From: Azoarcus sp031556475
GTDB lineage: Bacteria > Pseudomonadota > Gammaproteobacteria > Burkholderiales > Rhodocyclaceae
Length of the DNA stretch: 64,000 bases
Reading direction: 5' to 3'
Assembly (NCBI GenBank): GCA_031556475.1
Contig: JAVBSY010000109.1
Coordinates: forward strand, 8,767 to 72,766
Both the position numbers and the translations under genes were made by a program. Shown in pieces: positions 32,845 to 40,734 of this stretch (its first letter is position 1; every line of letters begins with the position of its first letter). The notes below the pieces were generated by a model. The model saw only the letters and a program-made list of their open reading frames with translations, did no database searches and was not told the origin of the DNA.

Positions 32845-34611
32845 TTACTTCGCCCCTTTCGCTTCCGCTTTGCCACCTGCCTTAGTTTCCGCTTTCGCCC
32901 ACGAGTCCTTCAGCGCTACCGTGCGGTTGAACACCGGCGCACCGTCCATGGAATCGACGCTATCGGCGATGAAGTAGCCGTGGCGCTCGAACTGGAAGCG
33001 TTCCTCCGCCCGCGCCTCTTTCAGCGAAGGCTCAAGGTAGGCGGCGATGACGCGCTTGGAGTCCGGGTTGATGTCGTCGAGGAAGTCGCGCTCGGCATCC
33101 GCCGCATCGCCTTCGCGGCGCTGTCCGGGGTAGGGGTAGGCAAACAGGCGGTCGTACAGGCGCACTTCGGCGCGGTAGGCATGCCCGGCGTTTACCCAAT
33201 GCAAATTGCCCTTGACCTTGTAATTGTCCGCGCCCGGCGTGCCCGACTTGGAATCCGGCAGGTATTCGGCAAGCACGGCGGTGACGTTGCCCTCCGCATC
33301 CTTCTCGCAGCCGGTGCAGCGCACCACGTAACCGTAGCGCAGACGCACCAGATTGCCAGGATAGAGGCGGTGAAAACCCTTCGCCGGCTGTTCCTGGAAA
33401 TCCTCGCGTTCGATCCACAGTTCGCGCCCGAACGGCATGTCGCGCTTGCCCAACTCGGGTTTGAGCGGATGGTTGGGCGCCTGACACAATTCGGAGGCGC
33501 CCTCGGCGTAGTTGGTCAGCACCAGCTTGAGCGGGTCGAGCACGGCGACGCGGCGCGGCGCGGTTTCGTTCAGGTGCTCGCGCATGCACTCTTCGAGCAC
33601 GCTGATGTCGATCCACGAATCCGCCTTGGAAACGCCGATGCGTTCGGCAAAGCCGCGAAAGCCCTCGGCGGTAAAGCCGCGCCGGCGCGAGCCGATGAGC
33701 GTGGGCAGGCGCGGGTCGTCCCAGCCATCCACATGGCCCTCGCCCACGAGCTTGATGAGCTTGCGCTTGGACAGCACGACGTAGCTCAGGTTGAGGCGGG
33801 CAAATTCGATCTGCTGCGGCAGCGGGCGTGGGAAATGACCGGCCTCGGCCAGCGCGTCGAGCAGCCAGTCGTAGAACGGGCGCTGGTCTTCGAATTCGAG
33901 CGTGCAGACCGAGTGGGTGATGTTTTCGATCGCGTCCTCGATCGGGTGCGCGAAGGTGTACATCGGGTAGATGCTCCACGCATCGCCCGTGCGGTGATGG
34001 GTCGCCTTGCGGATGCGGTAGATCGCCGGATCGCGCAGGTTGATGTTGGGGTGCGCCATATCGATCTTCGCCCGCAGCACATACGTACCGTCGGGGAATT
34101 CGCCGGCACGCATGCGGGCGAAGAGATCGAGGCTTTCCGCCACGGCGCGGTCGCGCCAGGGGCTGTTCTTGCCCGGTTCGGTCAGCGTGCCGCGCAACGC
34201 GCGCATTTCCTCGGCGGAAAGCGAATCGACATACGCCTTCCCGGCCCGGATCAGGCTTTGCGCGCACTGGTACATGGTTTCGAAATAGTCCGAGGCATAG
34301 TACAGATGCTTGCCCCAATCGAAACCGAGCCATTTCACCGCCTCGATGATCGAATCGGCATACTCCTGCTCTTCCTTCTCCGGGTTGGTGTCGTCGAAGC
34401 GCAGATGGCAACTGCCGCCGTAGCTCGCGGCAAGACCGAAGTTGAGGCAGATCGACTTCGCGTGGCCGTAGTGCAGGTAGCCGTTCGGCTCCGGCGGGAA
34501 GCGGGTTTCCACCCGCCCGCCCCACTTGCCGCTGCGGTTGTCCTCGTCGATCAGGTTACGAATGAAGTTGCTCGGCGCGGCGACGCCGTCTTGCTTGTCG
34601 GTCGAATTCAT
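32845..34611 (-). CDS. glnS: Glutaminyl-tRNA synthetase
   Basis: 588 residues, class I synthetase. The HIGH-type motif is PPEPNGYLHYGHAKSI near residue 43 and the KMSKS-type motif VLSKRKLIKLV near residue 275. The body matches bacterial GlnRS, with the beta-barrel anticodon domains after residue 340. The C-terminus ends in an extra Ala/Lys/Gly-rich tail (KAETKAGGKAEAKGAK), probably disordered. The start at MNSTDKQDG is preferred over a longer frame because the next residues match the GlnRS N-terminus (NFIRNLIDEDN). Confidence 0.95.
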   Translation of the reverse strand: MNSTDKQDGVAAPSNFIRNLIDEDNRSGKWGGRVETRFPPEPNGYLHYGHAKSICLNFGLAASYGGSCHLRFDDTNPEKEEQEYADSIIEAVKWLGFDWGKHLYYASDYFETMYQCAQSLIRAGKAYVDSLSAEEMRALRGTLTEPGKNSPWRDRAVAESLDLFARMRAGEFPDGTYVLRAKIDMAHPNINLRDPAIYRIRKATHHRTGDAWSIYPMYTFAHPIEDAIENITHSVCTLEFEDQRPFYDWLLDALAEAGHFPRPLPQQIEFARLNLSYVVLSKRKLIKLVGEGHVDGWDDPRLPTLIGSRRRGFTAEGFRGFAERIGVSKADSWIDISVLEECMREHLNETAPRRVAVLDPLKLVLTNYAEGASELCQAPNHPLKPELGKRDMPFGRELWIEREDFQEQPAKGFHRLYPGNLVRLRYGYVVRCTGCEKDAEGNVTAVLAEYLPDSKSGTPGADNYKVKGNLHWVNAGHAYRAEVRLYDRLFAYPYPGQRREGDAADAERDFLDDINPDSKRVIAAYLEPSLKEARAEERFQFERHGYFIADSVDSMDGAPVFNRTVALKDSWAKAETKAGGKAEAKGAK

Positions 34612-34774
34612 CGGCTCGTGGAAAAGATAGGGGAGCGCGGCGGCCCCGGGTTGCACATGCGCCGATTGTAGCCGATCCCCCCACGGTAACCGGAATGGCC
34701 GGAGAGACTGGTTTTTGCCGGTACGGCAGCCACATCGGTCATGACAATGCCAAGCGCTGCAAAGGCTCCGGGCT

Positions 34775-37546
34775 TCAGCTTTCCCCCGCGCTTTGTGCGA
34801 GCTTCTGCCGCACCTGATCCGCAGCGCTGCCGTTGGGCACAAGTTCGAGGTAGGTGCGATAGGCCTTTTCGGCGCTACCGCGCTCGCCAAGGTGAGCGTA
34901 GGCATCGCCGAGATTCAGATACGCGATGGCGCGCGACGGGTCCATTTTCAGCGTGTTCTCGAACCAGCGCACCGCTTCGCGATATTTCTCCTGCCTGTAA
35001 TAGACGAAGCCGAGGTTATTGGCGGCGAGCGCAAAATCGGAACGCAATTTGAGCGCCTCGGTGAATTGCGCTTCGGCCTGCACGTAGTCCTTTTCCTTGT
35101 AGAACTGCAGGCCGCGGTCGTTGGCACGCTGCGCTTTCTGGCGCGCCGTCATGTCCACCGGCGGCGGTGGCACGAGCTTGCGTGCCTCGCCTTGCAGATC
35201 CTTGACCACTACCGGCACCGCCTTCGGCATCGCGTCTTCGGAGGGTGAGGCCGCTTCCAGTTTGTTGTTCAGCGCGATCGCATCATTGGAAAGCTGGCCC
35301 GAATCGGCGGTCAGGAATTCCGTTTCGCCGGGCAATGCGAATACGAACTCGCCGCCCTGCGAACCGGGCAGGCTGCCAAACGCCGGCGCCTGCTGCGCCA
35401 CTGCGGACACTGCCGGCGCCATGTAGGCAGCCAGTTCGGTCGCCGTGATGAGGGAATCGCCATTCAGATCGGCCTTGCCGGAAAGCGCCTGCAACAGAAT
35501 CCAGGTAAAGATCGAGTGCCCATTCGGGCCGCCGTCGGCAACCAGTTGATCGGCCCCGCCGGCAGTCAGCATCTGCCGCCCGATCCGCTTTGCATTCTCG
35601 CGCAGGAAATTGCTGTCCCGCGGGCCGCTGCCACGCGTCAAGCCGAGACCGCTGTAACACGCATCCATGACGAACAGCACATGCCTGGCCGGCAGGCTCT
35701 CGGCGATGTTCTGGATGTCGGTCATCGGAATCGCGTCGCTGGCGAACTGCTCCGGATCGGAATCGGCCGGCACGATGTAGCCGAGATCGCGGCCCGATGC
35801 GAGCTTGCGCGTGGCGCCATGGCCGGCAAAGAACACGAAAACGCGGTCGTCCTTCTTCACGCCGCCGTGCACCAGGCGGTCATGAAAGGCAGCAAGAATG
35901 TTGCTGCGGGTCGCCTCGCCGTTTTTGAGCACGATCACCTGTGCAGCCGGGAAACCAAGCCTGTCGGTCAGCATCTGTCCGACCGCATCGGCATCCGCGG
36001 CGGCGTACTGGAGTTTCGGCCACTTGCTGTAGTCATCGATGCCGATGACGATCGCCCACGCATTTCGCCCATCTCCAGCAAGGCCGGTAACGGTTTCGGC
36101 GCGGCCTTTGTCCGCCGTCTGGCCCGGCTTCGCCTGCGGCAGCGAGAAACCCTTGCCGTCCCACGCCGCGAAACTGTAGCCCTCCGCGATGAGACGATCG
36201 AGCACCAGCGGCAGCGCCTTGACCGAACGCTCGTGGATGTCATGGAAAAGAACGATGCCGCGCCCTTCCTTATCCACCGAGCGCAGCACGCGGTCGGCGA
36301 TGGAGGACGGTACCGGGTCGGCCCAGTCGAGCGAATCGATGTTCCACATGACCGACTTGAGGTGCGCGACCGATAGCATCTGCAGCCCCTCGGCGTTGCG
36401 CGCCCCATATGGAAAACGGAACAGCGGTGCGCGCTTCGGGTCGACTGCCTGCAGCAGCCTGTCGGTATCGAGGATTTCGGTCTTCAGCCCCGCGCCGTGC
36501 TCCTTGGAAAGCTGCGCGTGCGTCAGGCTGTGATTGCCGACGGCGTAGCCTTCTTCGACCAGGCGGCGGCTGATCTGCGCGGCCGGCGCCAGTTGCGTGC
36601 GGCCATCCTGCTGGATCTTGCCGATATTGCGGCCTACTTCGAAGAACACCGCCGGCACGCCGTATTGCTTGAGGATCGCAGTGATTTCCTCGGTATAGGC
36701 GCGGTGTGGGCCGTCATCGAAGGTCAGCACCAGGGTTTTGGGCGGCAGTTGGTAGCCGAAGATCTCGCGCTCCTCGTCGCCGCTGGGCGGTAGCGCGTAG
36801 GGCACGATGACGCCGTATTCCTTGAGAATCTGTTCGCGCTGATAGCGTTGACGCAGGAAGGCGACATATTCGTCCCATCGCTCGCGCTTGAGAGGAATCG
36901 CCCGCGGCGTGAAACGGCTGAATATCTGCGTGATCTCGTTGTTGTAGTTGCGTTCGATTTCGCTGAGCGCATCCAGATCCTCACCAATGCGCTTGTGCAA
37001 CTTGATCGCCGGCAGCGCCGAATCCTTCGCGATGCTCGCCTGCAGGTTGCGCAACACCTCACGGAATGCCAGCCGATCGGCATCGAACATGTCCGGCCCC
37101 GATTCGATGTAATCGAGCAGGTCGGAAATGCGCGCAAACCGTTCGCCGTTCGCCGATACGAGCAACGCATCGAAACCCTGCGTCAGTTCCTCGGTGCGCA
37201 GTTGATTGCCATGGAACAGCATCTGCCCAACCGAGTTCGCAACCTGTAGTTCCGCGGCAGAGAGGCTTTTCTCATCCGACAGGAGCACGATGATCCGCCG
37301 GTAGTCGGCCAACAACGCCGCAAGCTGGAGTCCGATCCGCTGCACCGCATCCTGTTCAGGCGCGGGGGCTGCGATTTTCGCCGGGACCGGCGCGGACGCC
37401 GGCGCAGGCGGAGCCACGGGGGGAACGGCCACGGCGCTCTCGGCCGAAGAGGTGTCGCTGCACGCATAGAGGAACGCGACAGAACCCAGAACGGCAACGA
37501 AAACTGCTCGCACACGAAACAGGATGAAGCGGGGAAGAAAGGGCAT
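34775..37546 (-). CDS. Lipoprotein fusing NodB polysaccharide deacetylase, caspase-like (C14) and TPR domains
   Basis: 923 residues from the ATG at 37546 (GTG at 37513 or TTG at 37576 are alternatives). The lipobox FLYAC near residue 29 predicts a lipid anchor, followed by a Pro/Ala linker. Residues 75-250 are helical and unrecognised. Residues 270-480 are a NodB deacetylase with every motif: TFDDGPH, NHSLTH, RFPYGA, DSLDWADP and LFHDIH. Residues 495-730 are a caspase-like domain with His in FFAGHGA (near 574) and Cys in DACYSG (near 629), and an EF-hand-like loop DLNGDSLITATELAAY. Residues 810-923 are about three TPRs. This order is unusual. It may modify a cell-envelope glycan and process partners, but no substrate can be read. 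Confidence 0.9.
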   Translation of the reverse strand: MPFLPRFILFRVRAVFVAVLGSVAFLYACSDTSSAESAVAVPPVAPPAPASAPVPAKIAAPAPEQDAVQRIGLQLAALLADYRRIIVLLSDEKSLSAAELQVANSVGQMLFHGNQLRTEELTQGFDALLVSANGERFARISDLLDYIESGPDMFDADRLAFREVLRNLQASIAKDSALPAIKLHKRIGEDLDALSEIERNYNNEITQIFSRFTPRAIPLKRERWDEYVAFLRQRYQREQILKEYGVIVPYALPPSGDEEREIFGYQLPPKTLVLTFDDGPHRAYTEEITAILKQYGVPAVFFEVGRNIGKIQQDGRTQLAPAAQISRRLVEEGYAVGNHSLTHAQLSKEHGAGLKTEILDTDRLLQAVDPKRAPLFRFPYGARNAEGLQMLSVAHLKSVMWNIDSLDWADPVPSSIADRVLRSVDKEGRGIVLFHDIHERSVKALPLVLDRLIAEGYSFAAWDGKGFSLPQAKPGQTADKGRAETVTGLAGDGRNAWAIVIGIDDYSKWPKLQYAAADADAVGQMLTDRLGFPAAQVIVLKNGEATRSNILAAFHDRLVHGGVKKDDRVFVFFAGHGATRKLASGRDLGYIVPADSDPEQFASDAIPMTDIQNIAESLPARHVLFVMDACYSGLGLTRGSGPRDSNFLRENAKRIGRQMLTAGGADQLVADGGPNGHSIFTWILLQALSGKADLNGDSLITATELAAYMAPAVSAVAQQAPAFGSLPGSQGGEFVFALPGETEFLTADSGQLSNDAIALNNKLEAASPSEDAMPKAVPVVVKDLQGEARKLVPPPPVDMTARQKAQRANDRGLQFYKEKDYVQAEAQFTEALKLRSDFALAANNLGFVYYRQEKYREAVRWFENTLKMDPSRAIAYLNLGDAYAHLGERGSAEKAYRTYLELVPNGSAADQVRQKLAQSAGES

Positions 37547-37823
37547 GAACGGGCGACAGCAAGTAAAAAAGCTCAAGGGCGCAAGAATAACGCGACAGTC
37601 GAGCGCATATCCACATACGAACGGAGAAACCCCGACCGAACAGCCCTCTCGAATGGGCGGCCTGACTCAACGTCAGCGGCTCATGGAGTCCATCGGCTAC
37701 ATCCCGCCCGTTCGAGGCCGAGGAACGCTATTATTTGCAGTTCACCGAGCGAGCTGTCCCGGTTCGGCCTGCTCGACACAGGCCAACTGGTTCGCATCTG
37801 CACGCCAAACAAGCAAAGTTCCC

Positions 37824-38375
37824 ATGCATAAACTTTCATGGCTATCCGGTACGGAGTGGGTTGAGCACTCGTTTGCGCCAGTTTACGAACTGGCGAACAT
37901 CGATACCCCCAATCCGCGAATCATCGTGGGCGTGCCCGCGGGCGACCCCGTTGTATTCGAGCAATTGGCGCTTTTGCTCGAGCCGCCTTATTTTGTGCTT
38001 TACGTTCTCCACACACCCCGAGGCGAGGAGCAGGCGGGCCGCTATCAAAGTCCCGAGTTGTCGGCGGAAGAATTCCGAGCATTCATCACTCGTTTCGCCC
38101 AATTGCTATCGCAGGATTCGCGTTTCGACATCTGGGCTTATTCTCCCGCCGAACGAGCCACTGTCGTTTGGGATCGTCACAATCAGTTGTTCTGCTACGG
38201 CCCGATCGAGCGATTCGCGTCCAGGCTGCAGGCGCTCGGCTTTCGGTCCGGCGATCCGTCCATTTCCGTGCCGCATCAGCACCACTATCGACAGGAATGC
38301 GACGCTCAGGCCGCGGAACTGCTCGCCGCGCTCGATTGGTCGTTCTCACCACTGCAGCCGGAGGACGAACAATGA
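37824..38375 (+). CDS. Hypothetical protein
   Basis: 183 residues from MHKLSWLSGTEWVEHSF. The frame is open further upstream, but that part lacks protein character, and no good SD is seen. The sequence is well-behaved globular protein with no signal peptide or membrane segment (PYFVLYVLHTPRGEEQAGRY; RFDIWAYSPAERATVVWDRH). It ends VPHQHHYRQECDAQAAELL. I do not recognise a family. Confidence 0.6.
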   Translation: MHKLSWLSGTEWVEHSFAPVYELANIDTPNPRIIVGVPAGDPVVFEQLALLLEPPYFVLYVLHTPRGEEQAGRYQSPELSAEEFRAFITRFAQLLSQDSRFDIWAYSPAERATVVWDRHNQLFCYGPIERFASRLQALGFRSGDPSISVPHQHHYRQECDAQAAELLAALDWSFSPLQPEDEQ

Positions 38376-38483
38376 ATAATCCAGAAAAGCAGCACCCGCT
38401 TCGGCCAGTGCAATCGGCCCCGGCTCTCGGCCTGCATTTCGCTTCACCATGCCTTTGGGCCACGAACTAAGGCCATACACAGC

Positions 38484-39029
38484 ATGCAGAAAGTCCTCGC
38501 GTTCATCGCCTTTCTCTTCCTCTCCGTGCTCGCGGCGGGGATTTTCGGTGCGCTGCACGATCAGATCAGCTACACCGTTTCCAGCGAATATTTCACCAAG
38601 TTCAAATTCCCCCAGTTCAATCTGCTCGATGCGGACATACCGGAGCGGGTTCGCGCGGCGCAGGTCGGCTTTTTCGCCTCCTGGTCGATGGGTATCACAG
38701 TCGGGCTACTGACTGGCGTCGCCGGTTTCATTCATCCGCACGCCGCGCAAATGCGCAAGGCGCTCCTGCTTTCCCTTGCGCTCATGGCCGGCATCACGCT
38801 TCTTTGCGCATTGGCCGGATTGGCCGTCGGTTTTTTCAGCACGACGGTGCTCGACCTTTCCCGCTACACCGGCACCGGCTGGTTCATTCCCGAAGGGCTT
38901 GAACAGCCGCGCCGCTTCGTCTGTGCCGGCTATATGCACAATGCCGCCTATCTTGGCGGGGTGGTTGCCGTTCCGTTCGCCTGGATGTTTCATTTCCGCT
39001 ACCGCAGCCGTACGGAAGGCCGAATATGA
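38484..39029 (+). CDS. Integral membrane protein of unknown function
   Basis: 181 residues with four hydrophobic segments: FIAFLFLSVLAAGIFGAL, FFASWSMGITVGLLTGVAGF, ALLLSLALMAGITLLCALAGLAVGFF and YLGGVVAVPFAWMFHF. A periplasmic or cytosolic loop (about 30-65, DQISYTVSSEYF) lies between the first two. No family is recognised. It may form a unit with the small membrane protein that follows after 60 bases. Confidence 0.7.
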   Translation: MQKVLAFIAFLFLSVLAAGIFGALHDQISYTVSSEYFTKFKFPQFNLLDADIPERVRAAQVGFFASWSMGITVGLLTGVAGFIHPHAAQMRKALLLSLALMAGITLLCALAGLAVGFFSTTVLDLSRYTGTGWFIPEGLEQPRRFVCAGYMHNAAYLGGVVAVPFAWMFHFRYRSRTEGRI

Positions 39030-39089
39030 TCGGCAGCCGAAAGGCACGCGCTGTTTTCCCGAACGTTCGCACCGGGAGTCGAGGCATTC

Positions 39090-39380
39090 ATGCGAATCGA
39101 CATTTCTACCGGCGACAAGACATGGGGCCTCATCTTCTTGCTGGTCTTGCTGTACTTTCTTGTTATTCGAGCATCGGGCTGCGCGATTTCCGAAAGCCCG
39201 CTTGGTTTTGTCCAAGGCTGCCACAATCATGGCATCGACTGGAATGCATTCATGGCACCGGTCGGCCTCGTGGTGGTCATTCTGTTGCCACTGTCCGCCG
39301 CCTACTGGCTGCTGCGCATTGTCCACACCATGCTCAAGACCGGCGCATACCTGATCGCCCGTTTTCGCTCCTTCCGATAG
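39090..39380 (+). CDS. Small membrane protein of unknown function
   Basis: 96 residues; GAGG lies 6 bases before the ATG. Two hydrophobic helices (WGLIFLLVLLYFLVIRASG and APVGLVVVILLPLSAAYWLL) flank a loop with two Cys (GCAISESPLGFVQGCHNHG), which could form a disulfide outside the cytoplasm. The function is unknown. It shares orientation with its neighbours. Confidence 0.55.
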   Translation: MRIDISTGDKTWGLIFLLVLLYFLVIRASGCAISESPLGFVQGCHNHGIDWNAFMAPVGLVVVILLPLSAAYWLLRIVHTMLKTGAYLIARFRSFR

Positions 39381-39457
39381 CGCGGCAAACCTGAACCGGA
39401 CAGGTTTTCCCGCTTTGCCATATATGTCTCTGCCTTGCTGCACGCAAAGGAGTCGCC

Positions 39458-39841
39458 ATGAACCTGTCCGCCTTCTTCGCCATCGGTGCGGGCGCCGCCT
39501 GTGGCGCCTGGTTGCGCTGGGGCCTGGGCGCCCTGCTCAATGCGGCATTTCCGCTGCTGCCGATGGGAACGCTGGCGGCGAATTGGCTTGGCGGCCTGTT
39601 GATGGGTGTCGTGCTCGGCATCATTCACAGTTGGCCGGCGATTCCGCCGGCCATGCAATTGTTGCTGACGACAGGCTTTCTCGGCGGCCTGACGACGTTT
39701 TCCACGTTCTCGGCGGAAGCCTTCCATCTCGTCCAGACAGGTGCCTGGGGATGGCTGAGCCTGCATATGGGGCTGCATGTATTCGGCTCGTTGGCGCTGA
39801 CCTGGGGCGGCTATACACTATTCAACGCCCTGCATGGCTGA
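39458..39841 (+). CDS. crcB: Fluoride channel CrcB/FluC
   Basis: 127 residues, four membrane helices, with AAGGAG before the ATG. The hallmark GGLTTFSTFSAE is near residue 75, and the N-terminal GAACGAWLRWGLG and NWLGGLLMGV match the family. It works as a dual-topology dimer exporting fluoride. No fluoride riboswitch sequence was seen in the 77 bases before the gene. Confidence 0.93.
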   Translation: MNLSAFFAIGAGAACGAWLRWGLGALLNAAFPLLPMGTLAANWLGGLLMGVVLGIIHSWPAIPPAMQLLLTTGFLGGLTTFSTFSAEAFHLVQTGAWGWLSLHMGLHVFGSLALTWGGYTLFNALHG

Positions 39842-39995
39842 GGCGGGCAGCTTGTCACGCTTTGTTTCATCCCGTGATGCACGTAACAGGAAACGCGTGG
39901 CACGATAGGAAGTCTTATTACGCGGTCATTGCCATGCGGACCGGCCGGCATCTCCCCGGCCACTACCCTACCCGCACATGAAAAGGTCGAACATC

Positions 39996-40673
39996 ATGAA
40001 AAAGATCATCGCTCCATTGCTTTCCATCACTGTGGCCGCAAGCGGCCTATACGGCTGCGCCGGCATGAGCGAAACACAGCGCGATACCGGCACGGGCGCC
40101 GCCATCGGCGCGGTGGCCGGGGCCGTCATCGGACGTGCCACGGCGGGCGGCAACAAGGGCCGCAGTACCGCCACCGGCGCCGCCGTCGGAGCGATCCTCG
40201 GCGCAGGCGGCGGTTATCTGTGGTCGAAGCACATGCAGGAACAGAAAGCGGCGATGGAAGAAGCCACGCAGGGTACCGGCGTATCGGTGTCGCAAACTGC
40301 CGACAATCAGTTGAAACTGGATATTCCTAGCGACATTTCCTTCGATACCGGGCGCTACGACGTCAAGCCCAATCTGCAACCGATTCTCGACCGCTTTGCC
40401 ACGAGCTTGAACCAGCACGCGGTGACGACGGTAAAAATTGTCGGCCACACCGACAACACGGGAAGCGACGCGATCAACAATCCGCTGTCGGTCAACCGCG
40501 CCTCCGCAACCCGCGACTATCTGGTCGCCCACGGCGTCTCAGGCAGCCGGATCAGCATCGACGGGCGCGGCTCGCATCAACCGGTGGCGGATAACTCGAC
40601 CCTGGCAGGCCGGGCAATGAACCGCCGGGTGGAGATTTTCGTCGCCGAACCGGCCCCCGCACCGGCAAGCTGA
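39996..40673 (+). CDS. OmpA-family outer-membrane lipoprotein, YiaD-like
   Basis: 225 residues starting MKKIIAPLLS. The AAAAGG before it lies inside a rejected longer frame that starts at 39978. The lipobox LYGCAG is near residue 21. A Gly-zipper region (GAAIGAVAGAVIGRATAGG) follows. The OmpA peptidoglycan-binding domain (about 115-215) has ISFDTGRYDVKP, VGHTDNTGSD and NRRVEIF. It would anchor the outer membrane to peptidoglycan. Confidence 0.92.
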   Translation: MKKIIAPLLSITVAASGLYGCAGMSETQRDTGTGAAIGAVAGAVIGRATAGGNKGRSTATGAAVGAILGAGGGYLWSKHMQEQKAAMEEATQGTGVSVSQTADNQLKLDIPSDISFDTGRYDVKPNLQPILDRFATSLNQHAVTTVKIVGHTDNTGSDAINNPLSVNRASATRDYLVAHGVSGSRISIDGRGSHQPVADNSTLAGRAMNRRVEIFVAEPAPAPAS

Positions 40674-40734
40674 ACGCAGCCGGAACGCCCCCCGCCACAC
40701 CGGGTTGTCGGCGGCGAGCTCCACCGGCTCCTCT

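Noticed and set aside
37682..37831. Plus-strand frame ending SRFGLLDTGQLVRICTPNKQSSHA and overlapping the start of the gene at 37824
   Set aside because: The end looks protein-like, but no start codon or SD was found in that frame, so it may be a remnant at most.
39381..39457. Fluoride riboswitch upstream of crcB
   Set aside because: The conserved start of the crcB motif (GGNGAUGG... with the pseudoknot) is not visible in the short gap.
29202..39841. Functional link between the FlK-like thioesterase and the fluoride channel CrcB
   Set aside because: FlK itself acts in fluoroacetate resistance, but most FlK-like genes do not. The two genes are 10 kb apart, on opposite strands, with unrelated genes between.
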